From: Nocardioides sp. YIM 152315
GTDB taxonomy: Bacteria; Actinomycetota; Actinomycetes; Propionibacteriales; Nocardioidaceae
NCBI RefSeq assembly: GCF_029210375.1
Contig: NZ_JARGER010000015.1
Location: 1-64,000 of the forward strand
Length of the DNA: 64,000 nt
Direction of reading: 5' to 3'
Shown: piece after piece, positions 1 to 8,098 of the stretch
Numbering within the stretch: the first letter of the stretch is position 1
How the letters are laid out: each line of letters opens with the position of its first letter
Notes under the pieces: generated by a model
What the model was told of the DNA's origin: nothing
Databases searched by the model: none
What the model saw: the letters and a program-made list of their open reading frames with translations, nothing else
Translations under genes and position numbers: made by a program

Positions 1-102
1 GGAGTCACAGGAGTCGCAGAGCGCTCCAACATCCCGGCCCGCCAACACCACGATAACCACCCCCGAGGTCGCTTGACTTCCCTTAGGAACTCAGTCGATC
101 GC
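1..102. other. gene-free left edge
   Basis: No convincing coding region is visible between the window edge and the stop of the NYN-domain gene. I considered an RNA leader here but could not match one. Confidence 0.5.
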
Positions 103-1374
103 TCAGCGGCTCATGAGCGCGATCAGCGCCTCCGGGTCGACGACGCGGGCACCGTCGCGGGCGACGTCGTCGGCGACCGCCCGGTCGGCGGTGACGACCA
201 CGACGACGCGCCCGGAGGGCTCGACGGCGACCAGGTCGCGCACGACGTCGTCGGCGATGACCCCGCGCGGGCTGTAGAGCACCCGGACGCCGCGCGGCGC
301 GACCACCGGTGGACGGTGGTCGGTCTCGGCCGCGTCGAACACCAGCGTGGTCTCGGCACCGGTGCGCGCGACCAGCGCGGCCAGCCCTCCCGCGAGCCGG
401 TTGCGCTGTGCCTCGAGCGAGGAGCTCGGCCAGGCACGCTTGCTCACGTTGTAGCCGTCGACGACCAGTCGCGACCGGGGCATCCCCAGCAGCTGCTCGA
501 GGAGCGCCGGACTGGCCGGACCCAGTGCGCCGGCCCCACTCGTCGTACGCGCGCCGGACGCCGCGGCCTCGGCCTCGACCCGGTCGGCCGGCGCACCCTC
601 GACCGTGGGCAGTGCCAGCTCGCGCCGCAGGCCGGCCGCGGCGTCGGTGACGGTGTCCAGCAGCAGCCGCGCGCGCAGCGACACCTCGTCGCGCTCGGTG
701 CGCGCGACCCGGCGCGCCTGCGCCTCCTCGGCGTCCCGACGCTCGACCTCGGCGCGGAGCCGGCGGTTCTCCTTCTCCAGGGACACGACCCGGTCCTCGA
801 CCTCGGCCCGCGCGGCGTCGAGCTCCTGCGTCGCGGACTCGGCGAGCGCCCGGGCCTCCCGCTCCGCGGCGCGAGCCTCACCGACCTTGCGGCGCAGCGA
901 GGTGTGCTCGGCCTTGTGCTCCTCGGCCTGAGCCCGCTGCGCCTCGCGCAGCTCACGGACCGTCCGCTCCGCGTCGGCGAGCCGGCCACGCAGCCGCGTC
1001 AGCTCTCGCTCCCGAGCCTCCTCCTCGCGGCTCGGCGCCGCGATCCGCTCGACCCGACCGGCGAATACCTGCTCCCAGCCCTCCGGCCGGACCAGCCAGA
1101 CCCGGGCGGCCACGGCGGCGTCGTCGCCGTCCTCGGGCTCCGGCCGGGCCGCCAGCTGCACGCCGACGCGCTCCCTCAGCTCGTCGTCGGCGAGCGCGTC
1201 GGTGATGGCGCTCGCCCCGAGGCGGGCGCGCCGGGCCGGGGCGAAGGCGGCGACGCGACGTACGGCGGCGGGCAGCGACGGCACGTCGGGCAGCACCTCG
1301 GCCGTCTGGGCGACGACGCGGGTGCGGACCGGCTCGGGAAGCCCGGCCAGTGCGCGGGGCTCGGAGGCGGACAC
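103..1374 (-). CDS. NYN-domain (YacP-like) putative RNA-binding/nuclease protein
   Basis: A 423-residue protein starting at GTG. The N-terminal part is a helical region, followed by a long Glu/Arg/Ala-rich coiled coil (about residues 125-230). The C-terminal NYN domain (about 303-423) opens with LVVDGYN and carries further acidic residues in LVFDAAE, IADDVVRD and VTADRAVADD, the pattern of PIN-like metal-binding nucleases. Family knowledge suggests a role in RNA processing or binding; no substrate can be read from the sequence. The start lies 10 nt after the stop of the upstream zinc-ribbon gene, so the two are probably co-transcribed. The single-domain Bacillus YacP is much shorter; the long coiled coil resembles the larger actinobacterial version. 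The fold is fairly certain, the function is not. Confidence 0.85.
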   Translation of the reverse strand: MSASEPRALAGLPEPVRTRVVAQTAEVLPDVPSLPAAVRRVAAFAPARRARLGASAITDALADDELRERVGVQLAARPEPEDGDDAAVAARVWLVRPEGWEQVFAGRVERIAAPSREEEARERELTRLRGRLADAERTVRELREAQRAQAEEHKAEHTSLRRKVGEARAAEREARALAESATQELDAARAEVEDRVVSLEKENRRLRAEVERRDAEEAQARRVARTERDEVSLRARLLLDTVTDAAAGLRRELALPTVEGAPADRVEAEAAASGARTTSGAGALGPASPALLEQLLGMPRSRLVVDGYNVSKRAWPSSSLEAQRNRLAGGLAALVARTGAETTLVFDAAETDHRPPVVAPRGVRVLYSPRGVIADDVVRDLVAVEPSGRVVVVVTADRAVADDVARDGARVVDPEALIALMSR

Positions 1375-1384
1375 GACGGCTCCG

Positions 1385-1648
1385 TCAGCTCGTCTCGAGG
1401 GGCGTCTCGAGCGGCGCCGCGTCGTACCGCGTGACGACCTCGACGGCGTCGGAGCGCCCGCACCAGCGGCACGTGACCTGCTCGACCGACTCCGCCCGCA
1501 GGACGCTCTCCTCGACCCGGTGGTCTCCGGCGAGGTCGAAGTGCCAGAACTCGGTGGTGCGCCGGGTGCGGGTCACGTCGAAGCGGGTCAGGTTGCCGCA
1601 GGCGCCGCAGCGCCACCGCTGCCCGGTGTCGGGGACCGTCGCGGACAT
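1385..1648 (-). CDS. small zinc-ribbon protein
   Basis: An 87-residue protein with two CxxC knuckles (C14/C17 in RCGACG and C60/C63 in CRWCG), which together form a likely zinc ribbon. The ATG at 1648 is preceded by a strong AGGAGG ribosome site. A TAGGGT hexamer at 1693-1698 is a plausible -10 giving a leader of about 40 nt. It is the first gene of a two-gene unit with the NYN-domain gene, suggesting a shared task in nucleic-acid handling, but that is inference. Larger ORFs in the same frame extend upstream across the divergent gene and are not real starts. Confidence 0.8.
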   Translation of the reverse strand: MSATVPDTGQRWRCGACGNLTRFDVTRTRRTTEFWHFDLAGDHRVEESVLRAESVEQVTCRWCGRSDAVEVVTRYDAAPLETPLETS

Positions 1649-1692
1649 CGCACCTCCTGCCCTGTGACCAGCGTGGTGACCAAGGTGGCCCC

Positions 1693-1698
1693 ACCCTA
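1693..1698 (-). promoter_or_regulatory. -10 of the zinc-ribbon/NYN unit
   Basis: TAGGGT about 45 nt before the ATG at 1648, which itself has a good Shine-Dalgarno site. This makes a leadered transcript, unlike the divergent gene. Confidence 0.4.
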
Positions 1699-1743
1699 CG
1701 GCGGCACCCCGCGCGCCGCCGCCGGATTGTCGGTGGCCACATC

Positions 1744-1749
1744 TAGCGT
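1744..1749 (+). promoter_or_regulatory. leaderless -10 (TAGCGT-N7-ATG)
   Basis: TAGCGT ends 7 nt before the ATG at 1757. There is no Shine-Dalgarno site, so transcription probably begins at the start codon. Confidence 0.5.
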
Positions 1750-1756
1750 CGCGAGC

Positions 1757-3565
1757 ATGAACCTCACCCCGCGGACCACGGAGGCCCCCTCGGCGCCCCG
1801 GGGCCCCGGGGCGGGCTGGGAGCCCCAACGCAGCTTCGACGAGCTCGGCCGTCCGCTCCGTGACATCACCTTCTGCGTCGTCGACCTCGAGACCACCGGA
1901 GGGTCCGCCGAGGGCGGCGCGATGATCACCGAGATCGGGGCGGTCAAGGTCCGCGGCGGCGAGGTGCTCGGCGAGTTCCAGACGCTGGTCGATCCCCGCA
2001 CCGAGATCCCGGCGTTCATCGCGGTGCTGACCGGAATCACCAACGGCATGGTGGCCGACGCGCCGGCGATCGAGTCCGCGCTCCCGGCGTTCCTCGAGTT
2101 CGCGACCGGCTCCGTGCTCGTGGCGCACAACGCGCCGTTCGACGTCGGCTTCCTCCGCTACTTCGCCGAGCAGCAGGGCCGGCCGTGGCCGACCTTCGAG
2201 GTCCTCGACACGGCGCGCCTGGCGCGGCGGGTGATCACGCGCGACGACGCGCCCAACTGCAAGCTGTCGTCGCTGGCGAAGGCGTTCGGCTCCGCGACCA
2301 CGCCCAACCACCGCGCGCTCCAGGACGCCCGCGCGACGGTCGACGTGCTGCACGGGCTGATGGAGCGCCTGGGCGGGCTCGGCGTGCACACGCTCGAGGA
2401 GCTCCAGACCTTCTCGTCGCGGGTCACCGGCGCCCAGCGCCGCAAGCGTCACCTGGCCGAGGCCCTCCCCCACGCCCCGGGCGTCTACCTGTTCCGTGAC
2501 GAGCAGGCGCGGGTGCTCTACGTCGGCACGTCCCGCGACCTGCGCACCCGGGTGCGCTCCTACTTCACCGCGTCCGAGACGCGGTCCCGGATGGGCGAGA
2601 TGGTCGGCATCGCGAGCGCGGTCGACGGCATCGAGTGCGCAACCGCGCTGGAGGCCGAGGTCCGTGAGCTGCGGCTGATCGCCGAGCACAAGCCGCGCTA
2701 CAACCGGCGCTCTCGCTTCCCGGAGAAGGTCCACTTCGTCAAGCTGACCCGCGAGCCGTGGCCACGACTCTCCCTGGTGCGCCGGGTGCTCGACGACGAC
2801 GCCGACTACCTGGGGCCGTTCTCGTCGAAGAAGACCGCGGAGAAGTGCCTGGCGGCACTCCACGACACGTTCCCGATCCGGCAGTGCTCCGACCGGCTGC
2901 CCAAGGCCGCGGCCAAGTCAGCGTGCGTCCTGGCCGAGATGGGCCGGTGTCTCTCCCCCTGCGACGGCAGCGTCGACGAGACGGCGTACGCCGCGGTGGT
3001 GCGCCAGCTGCGCGACTCGCTGCTCCGGCGACCCGACGAGGTGGTCGAGGCGATCAACGCGCGGATGACCGCGCTGGCCGGCGACGAGAGGTTCGAGGAG
3101 GCGGGCGTGCACCGCGACCGGCTCGCGGCCTTCGTGCGGGCGGCGGCCCGCACGCAGCGGCTCGCCGCACTTACGCGGTGCCCGGAGGTGGTCGCGGCGC
3201 GCCGCGAGGACGACGGCCGGTGGGCGGTCCACGTGGTCCGCCGCGGTCGGCTGGCGGCCGCCGGCGTGATCCCGTCGGGTGCCGACGCCCACGCCTACGT
3301 CGCCACGCTGCGGCAGTCCGCCGAGACGGTCCGCCCCGGGCCTGGCCCGGTGCCGTCCGCCACCGCCGAGGAGACCGAGAAGGTGCTGCGCTGGCTGGAG
3401 TCGCCCGGCATCCGCCTGGTCGACGTCGACGGCGAGTGGACCTGCCCGGTGGCCGGCGCGACCCGCCACCTCGCCGTGCACGACGCGGTCAACCAGTCCC
3501 GGCTGTCGCTGGTGCCGTTCGCCGACCGTCGCGGGCTGACGCCGGTGCACCAGCCGACGCGGTGA
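1757..3565 (+). CDS. DEDDh 3'-5' exonuclease / GIY-YIG (UvrC/Cho-like) fusion protein
   Basis: A 602-residue two-domain protein. The N-terminal DnaQ-like exonuclease shows VVDLETTGG (D43, E45), HNAPFD (D129) and NHRALQD (H185, D190), a complete DEDDh set. A GIY-YIG nuclease follows (GVYLF near 242, VLYVGTS near 254), then a UvrC-like cysteine-containing region (CVLAEMGRC) and a C-terminal part of unknown fold. The architecture matches the actinobacterial DNA-repair family that includes M. tuberculosis Rv2191 and points to nucleotide-excision or damage repair. I chose ATG 1757 because MNLTPRTTEAP begins the conserved-looking region and a -10 hexamer lies 7 nt upstream; the open frame continues to 1202 only as an antisense shadow. 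It sits next to trpD as in mycobacteria. Confidence 0.92.
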   Translation: MNLTPRTTEAPSAPRGPGAGWEPQRSFDELGRPLRDITFCVVDLETTGGSAEGGAMITEIGAVKVRGGEVLGEFQTLVDPRTEIPAFIAVLTGITNGMVADAPAIESALPAFLEFATGSVLVAHNAPFDVGFLRYFAEQQGRPWPTFEVLDTARLARRVITRDDAPNCKLSSLAKAFGSATTPNHRALQDARATVDVLHGLMERLGGLGVHTLEELQTFSSRVTGAQRRKRHLAEALPHAPGVYLFRDEQARVLYVGTSRDLRTRVRSYFTASETRSRMGEMVGIASAVDGIECATALEAEVRELRLIAEHKPRYNRRSRFPEKVHFVKLTREPWPRLSLVRRVLDDDADYLGPFSSKKTAEKCLAALHDTFPIRQCSDRLPKAAAKSACVLAEMGRCLSPCDGSVDETAYAAVVRQLRDSLLRRPDEVVEAINARMTALAGDERFEEAGVHRDRLAAFVRAAARTQRLAALTRCPEVVAARREDDGRWAVHVVRRGRLAAAGVIPSGADAHAYVATLRQSAETVRPGPGPVPSATAEETEKVLRWLESPGIRLVDVDGEWTCPVAGATRHLAVHDAVNQSRLSLVPFADRRGLTPVHQPTR

Positions 3566-3581
3566 GCGAGGCCGGGCCGAG

Positions 3582-3587
3582 TAGTGT
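3582..3587 (+). promoter_or_regulatory. leaderless -10 (TAGTGT-N7-GTG)
   Basis: TAGTGT ends exactly 7 nt before the GTG at 3595, with no Shine-Dalgarno site. Confidence 0.5.
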
Positions 3588-3594
3588 CCGTCCC

Positions 3595-3873
3595 GTGATC
3601 ACCGCCATCGTCTTCGTGAAGGCCGACGTCGCCCGCATCCCGGAGGTGGCGGAGGCCATCGCCGCGCTCGACGGGGTGAGCGAGGTCTACTCGGTGACCG
3701 GCCAGATCGACCTGATCGCGCTCGTGCGGGTGCGCGACCACGACGACGTCGCCTCGGTGGTCGCCGACCGGCTCAACAAGGTGCCGGGTGTCAACGCCAC
3801 CGAGACGCACATCGCGTTCCGCACCTACTCGCGCCACGACCTGGAGTCGGCGTTCTCGCTCGGCCTCGACTGA
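3595..3873 (+). CDS. AsnC/Lrp-type ligand-binding (RAM) domain protein
   Basis: A 92-residue protein consisting of a single AsnC/Lrp C-terminal (RAM) domain: ITAIVFVKAD, then GVSEVYSVTGQIDLIALV, then GVNATETHIAFRTY. It has no helix-turn-helix, so it belongs to the stand-alone RAM proteins that oligomerise and bind small effectors, often amino acids. It may modulate an Lrp partner elsewhere. The GTG start is set by a TANNNT hexamer 7 nt upstream. It lies 29 nt after the exonuclease gene and converges on trpD across an unusual double hairpin. Confidence 0.88.
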   Translation: MITAIVFVKADVARIPEVAEAIAALDGVSEVYSVTGQIDLIALVRVRDHDDVASVVADRLNKVPGVNATETHIAFRTYSRHDLESAFSLGLD

Positions 3874-3874
3874 A

Positions 3875-3981
3875 GGTTGAGTCGGGACTTCCTGACACTC
3901 GAGTCGGGGGTTTCGGACACCGGGCCCGGCGACGGACGTCCGAAACTCCGGATTCAACTGTCCAGAAGTCCCGATTCGACC
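3875..3981. terminator. nested double inverted repeat between convergent genes
   Basis: The outer arms (3875-3896 and 3960-3981) match at about 19 of 22 positions. The inner arms (3901-3918 and 3938-3955) match at 15 of 18. The four arms resemble one another (GAGTCGGG...TTC-GAC units), so the structure looks like duplicated half-sites. It fills the gap between the RAM-domain gene and trpD and probably terminates both transcripts. Confidence 0.55.
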
Positions 3982-3982
3982 G

Positions 3983-5017
3983 TTAGGCGGTCGCGGCGAT
4001 CCAGCGGTCCAGGGTCGCCTTCGCCGCCCCGGAGTCGACCGCCGCCCGCGCCCTGTCGATGCCGGCGGCGAGCGCCGCGGCCGGCTCGGCCCCGGGCTCG
4101 TCGTGGACGGCGAGCGCCGCGCCGGCGTTGAGCAGCACGGCGTCTCGTACGGCGCCGGGCTCGCCCTCGAGCACGCGGCGCACGACGCCCGCGTTGTGAG
4201 CCGCGTCGCCGCCACGCAGCGCCTCGGTGGTGCCGCGCGGGATCCCGAAGTCCGCCGGGTCGACCACCGACTCGGTGACCTCGCCGGCGCGCACGCGCCA
4301 GACCCGCGAGGTCGTCGTGGTGGTGAGCTCGTCGAGCCCGTCGTCGCCGCGGAAGACCCACGCGTCGACGCCCCGGCCGGCGAACACGCCCGCCATCACG
4401 GGCGCGAGCCGCGCATCGGCGCAGCCGATCGCCTGGGCGCCCGCCCGGGCCGGGTTGGTCAGTGGACCGAGCAGGTTGAACGTCGTGCCGATGCCGAGCT
4501 CGCGCCTGGCCACGGCGGCGTGCCGCATGGCCGGGTGGAAGGTCGCGGCGAAGCAGAAGGTGATGCCCGCCTCCTCGGCCACCGCCGCGACCCGCGCGGG
4601 CGCGAGGTCGAGCCGGATGCCGAGCTGCTCGAGCACGTCGGCCGAGCCGGACTGCGAGGACGCCGACCGGTTGCCGTGCTTGACCACACGGGCGCCCGCC
4701 CCGGCGGCGACGACGGCCGCCATCGTCGAGATGTTGACCGACATCGAGCGGTCCCCGCCGGTGCCGACGACGTCGAGCAGCCGACCCGGGATGCTGAGCG
4801 GCGTCGCGACGGCGTACATCGCCTCGACGAGCCCGAGCACCTCCTCGGCCGTCTCCCCCTTCGCCCGCAGCGCCACCGCGAAGCCCGCGACCTGCACCGG
4901 CGTGGCCTCACCGGAGAGCATCTCGCGCATCGCCCACGCGGTCTGCTCCGCGCTGAGGTCGGTGCCGGCGACCAGCGTGCCGAGGACCTCGGGCCAGCTG
5001 GACTGGTGCCCGATCAC
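3983..5017 (-). CDS. trpD: anthranilate phosphoribosyltransferase
   Basis: A 344-residue enzyme of normal length. It transfers a phosphoribosyl group from PRPP to anthranilate in tryptophan synthesis. The PRPP-binding glycine loop [14 protein letters not shown], the anthranilate-site segment [18 protein letters not shown] and [15 protein letters not shown] are all present. The GTG start lies 7 nt after the stop of the receiver-like gene, implying coupled translation. As in mycobacteria, this trp gene sits alone beside the cytochrome oxidase genes and not in a trp operon. Confidence 0.95.
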   Translation of the reverse strand: MIGHQSSWPEVLGTLVAGTDLSAEQTAWAMREMLSGEATPVQVAGFAVALRAKGETAEEVLGLVEAMYAVATPLSIPGRLLDVVGTGGDRSMSVNISTMAAVVAAGAGARVVKHGNRSASSQSGSADVLEQLGIRLDLAPARVAAVAEEAGITFCFAATFHPAMRHAAVARRELGIGTTFNLLGPLTNPARAGAQAIGCADARLAPVMAGVFAGRGVDAWVFRGDDGLDELTTTTTSRVWRVRAGEVTESVVDPADFGIPRGTTEALRGGDAAHNAGVVRRVLEGEPGAVRDAVLLNAGAALAVHDEPGAEPAAALAAGIDRARAAVDSGAAKATLDRWIAATA

Positions 5018-5024
5018 CGGCTGC

Positions 5025-5441
5025 TCATGTGGCGGCAGGCACGCGCGAGCGCAGCAGCGACACCACCGTCTCCGCGAGCTGGATCGGGTCCAGCGGGTGC
5101 GGTACGGCGGCCTCGGCCCGCGACCAGGTGGCCAGCCACGCGTCCTGCGGGCGGCCGGTGAGCACCAGCACCGGGGGGCACTGATGGATCTCGTCCTTGA
5201 GCTGCTTGGCGATGCCCATCCCGCCCGCGGGCACGGCCTCGCCGTCGAGGATCGCCAGGGCGATGCCGCCGGCGTCCATGTTCTGGATCACGACCGGCTC
5301 GGTCGCGACCTCGACGTACTCGAGCTCGGGCAGGTCCGGGTGCGGCCGGCGGCCGAGCGCCAGGATCACCTGCTGGCGGGTGTTCACGTCGTCGCTGTAG
5401 ACCAGCACCCGCAGGGCGGTCCGGGAGGTCGAGTCGCTCAC
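5025..5441 (-). CDS. atypical receiver-domain (response-regulator-like) protein
   Basis: A 138-residue stand-alone receiver-like domain with no output domain. [10 protein letters not shown] gives the acidic pocket, [10 protein letters not shown] carries the probable phosphoacceptor Asp, and VLTGR the switch Thr. The usual invariant Lys before Pro (KPxxP) is replaced by His in VPHPLDP, so phosphorylation chemistry may be altered. It is conserved in actinobacteria next to the oxidase genes, but no role is known to me. The GTG start has TAGCAT 7 nt upstream, and the first three bases of that hexamer are the TAG stop of ctaG. Confidence 0.75.
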   Translation of the reverse strand: MSDSTSRTALRVLVYSDDVNTRQQVILALGRRPHPDLPELEYVEVATEPVVIQNMDAGGIALAILDGEAVPAGGMGIAKQLKDEIHQCPPVLVLTGRPQDAWLATWSRAEAAVPHPLDPIQLAETVVSLLRSRVPAAT

Positions 5442-5448
5442 GCCCGGG

Positions 5449-5454
5449 ATGCTA
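5449..5454 (-). promoter_or_regulatory. leaderless -10 overlapping the ctaG stop codon
   Basis: TAGCAT ends 7 nt before the GTG at 5441. Its TAG is the stop codon of ctaG, so promoter and termination codon are the same bases. Confidence 0.45.
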
Positions 5455-6405
5455 CTCGTCCCCGGGGGTGGCGCGGGCGGAGGCCGCGCGTTCTCGTGCC
5501 TCGAGCAGGTCGAGGCGGCGGTCCTCGCGCTCGGCCTCCTGCAACGACTGCCGGACCCACTGCGTGAAGAGCACCCCGAAGAGCACGAGCGCGATCAGGT
5601 CGCCGGAGCCCCACAGGATGCCGCCGGCGAGATGCTGGTCGTCGAGCGGGTCGGGCAGCCAGGAGCCCATCGGGCCCCCGTGGAGGCCGGCGTAGTGGTC
5701 GCCGCCGATGACCTCCTGCTCCTGCATGATCGTGATGCCGAGGAAGGCGTGGAAGGGCAGCGTGAGGACGATCAGCAGCATCCGGAACGGGTAGCTGACC
5801 TTGCCCGGCACCGGGTCGACGCCGACGATCGGCCAGAAGAAGAGGCAGCCGACCAGCACCAGGTGCAGGTGCATGGTCTCGTGCAGGAACGTCGACTCCA
5901 GCGTGGCGGGGTACCAGCCGCTGAAGTAGAGCATCCACGGCGACGTGATGTAGAGCAGCAGCGTCAGCGGCGGGAACGACAGCACCTTCGCGACCGGCGA
6001 GTGCAGCACGACCAGGAGCCACCGGCGCGGCCTCGGGGGCAGCGTGCGGAGCGCCAGGGTGACCGGGGCGCCCAGCGCGAGGGCCATCGGCACCAGCATC
6101 GACAGGATCATGTGCTGGACCATGTGCACGCTGATCAGCGTGTCGTCGTACGTCCCGAGGCCGGAGGCGGTGGCGAAGTAGAAGAAGCCCATCCCGACGG
6201 GCACGAAGGCGACGGTCCGGCCAACGGGCCAGCGGTCCCCGCGGCGGTGGAGCACGACGACTCCCCACACGTACAGACCGGCGATCCAGACGGTCAGGAT
6301 GAAGGCGACGGGCTGCAGCGACCACCCGGTGAAGACGGTGCCGAAGGTGAAGCGGGGAAGGTCGGCACCGGCGTCCAGCACGGTCCCGACGGCGGGGATG
6401 AGCAC
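5452..6405 (-). CDS. ctaG: cytochrome c oxidase assembly protein CtaG (caa3-type)
   Basis: A membrane protein of about 317 residues with roughly seven hydrophobic segments. It has the caa3-type CtaG pattern: [21 protein letters not shown], then [23 protein letters not shown] and a late helix. Members of this family help insert copper into cytochrome oxidase. I place the start at the GTG at 6405 because TAAAGT lies exactly 7 nt before it; the open frame to 6492 would overlap the ctaE promoter and adds a charged non-conserved tail. It is divergent from ctaE and followed by the receiver-like gene. Confidence 0.88.
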   Translation of the reverse strand: MLIPAVGTVLDAGADLPRFTFGTVFTGWSLQPVAFILTVWIAGLYVWGVVVLHRRGDRWPVGRTVAFVPVGMGFFYFATASGLGTYDDTLISVHMVQHMILSMLVPMALALGAPVTLALRTLPPRPRRWLLVVLHSPVAKVLSFPPLTLLLYITSPWMLYFSGWYPATLESTFLHETMHLHLVLVGCLFFWPIVGVDPVPGKVSYPFRMLLIVLTLPFHAFLGITIMQEQEVIGGDHYAGLHGGPMGSWLPDPLDDQHLAGGILWGSGDLIALVLFGVLFTQWVRQSLQEAEREDRRLDLLEARERAASARATPGDE

Positions 6406-6412
6406 GTTGTGA

Positions 6413-6418
6413 ACTTTA
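6413..6418 (-). promoter_or_regulatory. leaderless -10 of ctaG (TAAAGT-N7-GTG)
   Basis: TAAAGT ends 7 nt before GTG 6405. It pairs with an equally placed hexamer for divergent ctaE about 50 bp away. Confidence 0.5.
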
Positions 6419-6466
6419 TGACGGCGAAACGCAGGGGGTCGGGGTGCCCTCCCCGAGCGGTCACGA

Positions 6467-6472
6467 CATAAT
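6467..6472 (+). promoter_or_regulatory. leaderless -10 of ctaE (CATAAT-N7-GTG)
   Basis: CATAAT ends 7 nt before GTG 6480, with no ribosome-binding site. The earlier ATG at 6471 falls inside the hexamer and is an unlikely start. Confidence 0.5.
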
Positions 6473-6479
6473 GACGATC

Positions 6480-7118
6480 GTGGCGACAGCAACAGCGATT
6501 CCGGCCTCCCGTCTGCACGGGCACCACGACCGCCCGAGCATGGTCTCGGTGGGCACGATCATCTGGCTCTCGAGCGAGCTGATGTTCTTCGCGGCCCTGT
6601 TCGCGTCCTACTTCACGATCCGGGCGGTGAGCCCCGACCTGTGGGCACAGAACACCGAGCTGCTCAACGTGCCGTTCGCCGCCGTCAACACCACGATCCT
6701 GGTGCTGTCGTCCCTGACCTGCCAGCTGGGCGTGTTCGCCGCCGAGCGCGGTCAGGTGGGCCGCACCGGGTCGGTGTTCAACGTGAAGGGCTGGGGCCTG
6801 CGTGAGTGGTTCGTCCTCACCTACGTCATGGGCGCCATCTTCATCGGCGGCCAGGCCACCGAGTACGCCGCGCTCGTCCACGAGGGCGTGACGATCCAGG
6901 ACTCGGCGTACGGCACGATGTTCTACCTCACCACCGGCTTCCACGGCCTCCACGTGACCGGCGGGCTGATCGCGTTCCTCTTCGTGCTGGGCCGCACCCT
7001 CGTCGCGCGGAAGTTCACCCACGAGCAGGCGGTCAGCGCCATCGTCGTGTCCTACTACTGGCACTTCGTCGACGTCGTGTGGATTGGGCTCTTCGCCACC
7101 ATCTACCTCGTCCAGTAG
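6480..7118 (+). CDS. ctaE: cytochrome c oxidase subunit III
   Basis: A 212-residue integral membrane protein with five predicted helices, standard for actinobacterial aa3 oxidase subunit III. It has the family patterns [14 protein letters not shown] near the N-terminus, [12 protein letters not shown] in the middle and [15 protein letters not shown] at the end. It is part of complex IV in the cytoplasmic membrane. The start was moved to GTG 6480 (residues [16 protein letters not shown]) from the promoter position. It heads the ctaE-qcrC-qcrA-qcrB operon; qcrC begins 33 nt after its stop. Confidence 0.95.
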   Translation: MATATAIPASRLHGHHDRPSMVSVGTIIWLSSELMFFAALFASYFTIRAVSPDLWAQNTELLNVPFAAVNTTILVLSSLTCQLGVFAAERGQVGRTGSVFNVKGWGLREWFVLTYVMGAIFIGGQATEYAALVHEGVTIQDSAYGTMFYLTTGFHGLHVTGGLIAFLFVLGRTLVARKFTHEQAVSAIVVSYYWHFVDVVWIGLFATIYLVQ

Positions 7119-7151
7119 CCCCGAGCAGACCTACCAACGCAAGGACTTGAT

Positions 7152-8027
7152 GTGCGTCTCCTGAATCGATCCGCAGGTCGACTCTCGCGGCACCGCCGTG
7201 GCCCCCTGGCGGGCCTGCTCGTCATCGTCGCGGGCCTGCTGCTGTCCGGTGGCCTCTTCACCGCCGTCGTCAACACCACCGCCCAGGCCGACGAGACCGC
7301 CTCGAGCGACGAGCTCGTCGCTCAGGGCCGCGACCTGTTCCTCGTGAGCTGCGCCTTCTGCCACGGCCAGAACGGCGAGGGCGTGAGCACCCAGAACGGC
7401 AACCAGCTCGGCCCCTCGCTGGTCGGCGTCGGCGAGGCGGCCGTCGACTTCCAGGTCGGCACCGGACGCATGCCCATGGCCCAGCCCGGCGCGCAGGTGC
7501 CCACCAAGCCCGAGACGTTCGACGACGAGGAGATCGCCGCGCTCGCGGCGTACGTCGGCTCCCTCGGTCCCGGCCCGGCCATCCCGGACGAGTCCGACTA
7601 CAGCCTCGAGGGCCTCAGCGACGAGGAGCGCGAGGCCGCGATCTCGCGCGGCGGCCAGATCTTCCTCACCAACTGCACGGCCTGCCACAACTTCGAGGGC
7701 TCCGGCGGGGCGATGCCGCGCGGTGGCTACGCCCCGTCCCTGCACGAGACCAGCGCCAAGCACATCTACGAGGCGCTGCTCACCGGCCCGCAGAACATGC
7801 CGAACTTCGGCAACGGCAACCTCTCGCCCGACGAGAAGCGCGACGTCATCGCCTACCTCTACTCGCTGCGCGAGATGCCCGACTACGGCGGCTTCGGCCT
7901 CGGCGGCCTGGGTCCGGTGCCGGAGGGCATGGCGGCGTGGCTGGGTGGCATCGGCCTGTGCGTGGGCTTCGCCGTGTGGATCGCGGCCCACACGACCCGT
8001 TCGAACAAGAAGAAGGTGGACGCGTGA
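7152..8027 (+). CDS. qcrC: cytochrome bc1 complex diheme cytochrome c subunit
   Basis: A 291-residue membrane-anchored c-type cytochrome with two heme-attachment motifs: CAFCH (C67, C70, H71) and CTACH (C175, C178, H179). An N-terminal hydrophobic anchor (about 20-40) and a C-terminal helix (about 255-280) frame two cytochrome c folds. In actinobacteria this diheme subunit passes electrons from the bc1 complex directly to aa3 oxidase in the supercomplex. The GTG start follows an AAGGAC-type ribosome site. Its TGA stop is the first base block of the stop-to-start element leading into qcrA. Confidence 0.95.
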   Translation: MRLLNRSAGRLSRHRRGPLAGLLVIVAGLLLSGGLFTAVVNTTAQADETASSDELVAQGRDLFLVSCAFCHGQNGEGVSTQNGNQLGPSLVGVGEAAVDFQVGTGRMPMAQPGAQVPTKPETFDDEEIAALAAYVGSLGPGPAIPDESDYSLEGLSDEEREAAISRGGQIFLTNCTACHNFEGSGGAMPRGGYAPSLHETSAKHIYEALLTGPQNMPNFGNGNLSPDEKRDVIAYLYSLREMPDYGGFGLGGLGPVPEGMAAWLGGIGLCVGFAVWIAAHTTRSNKKKVDA

Positions 8028-8098
8028 ACACCCCTCGGAAGTGCTCACTTCCCCCGCTTCGCTCCTCCAGCTCACACTTCCGAGGGGGCCCCGAATGA
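8024..8098 (+). CDS. 24-codon micro-ORF bridging qcrC and qcrA (element A)
   Basis: A GTG overlapping the qcrC stop (GTGA) opens a 24-residue frame that ends in a TGA overlapping the qcrA start (ATGA). The peptide contains CSLPPLRSSSS and ends GGPE. The corresponding micro-ORFs in the paa operon have the same length and share the TP, PP and RSS positions. It may be translated to couple the flanking genes, or the frame may be a by-product of the hairpin element. No function is known. Confidence 0.35.
   Translation: MNTPRKCSLPPLRSSSSHFRGGPE
8031..8087 (+). promoter_or_regulatory. stop-to-start hairpin element A (qcrC-qcrA)
   Basis: CCCCTCGGAAGTG (8031-8043) pairs perfectly with CACTTCCGAGGGG (8075-8087). 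The 31-nt loop carries the conserved core CTTCCCCCGCTTCGCTCCTCC. The GGGG of the 3' arm lies about 7 nt before the qcrA ATG and is the only ribosome-site candidate, so the hairpin would hide it. A ribosome reaching the qcrC stop at 8025 would cover the 5' arm and release it. Confidence 0.6.

Noticed and set aside
1-102. Possible riboswitch (ydaO-type) leader near the window edge
   Set aside because: The minus strand here is downstream of the NYN gene, no cell-wall hydrolase gene is visible, and I could not match conserved riboswitch blocks.
6406-6492. N-terminal extensions of ctaG (to 6492) and ctaE (to 6444)
   Set aside because: The extensions overlap each other and cover both -10 hexamers, and they add no recognisable family sequence.
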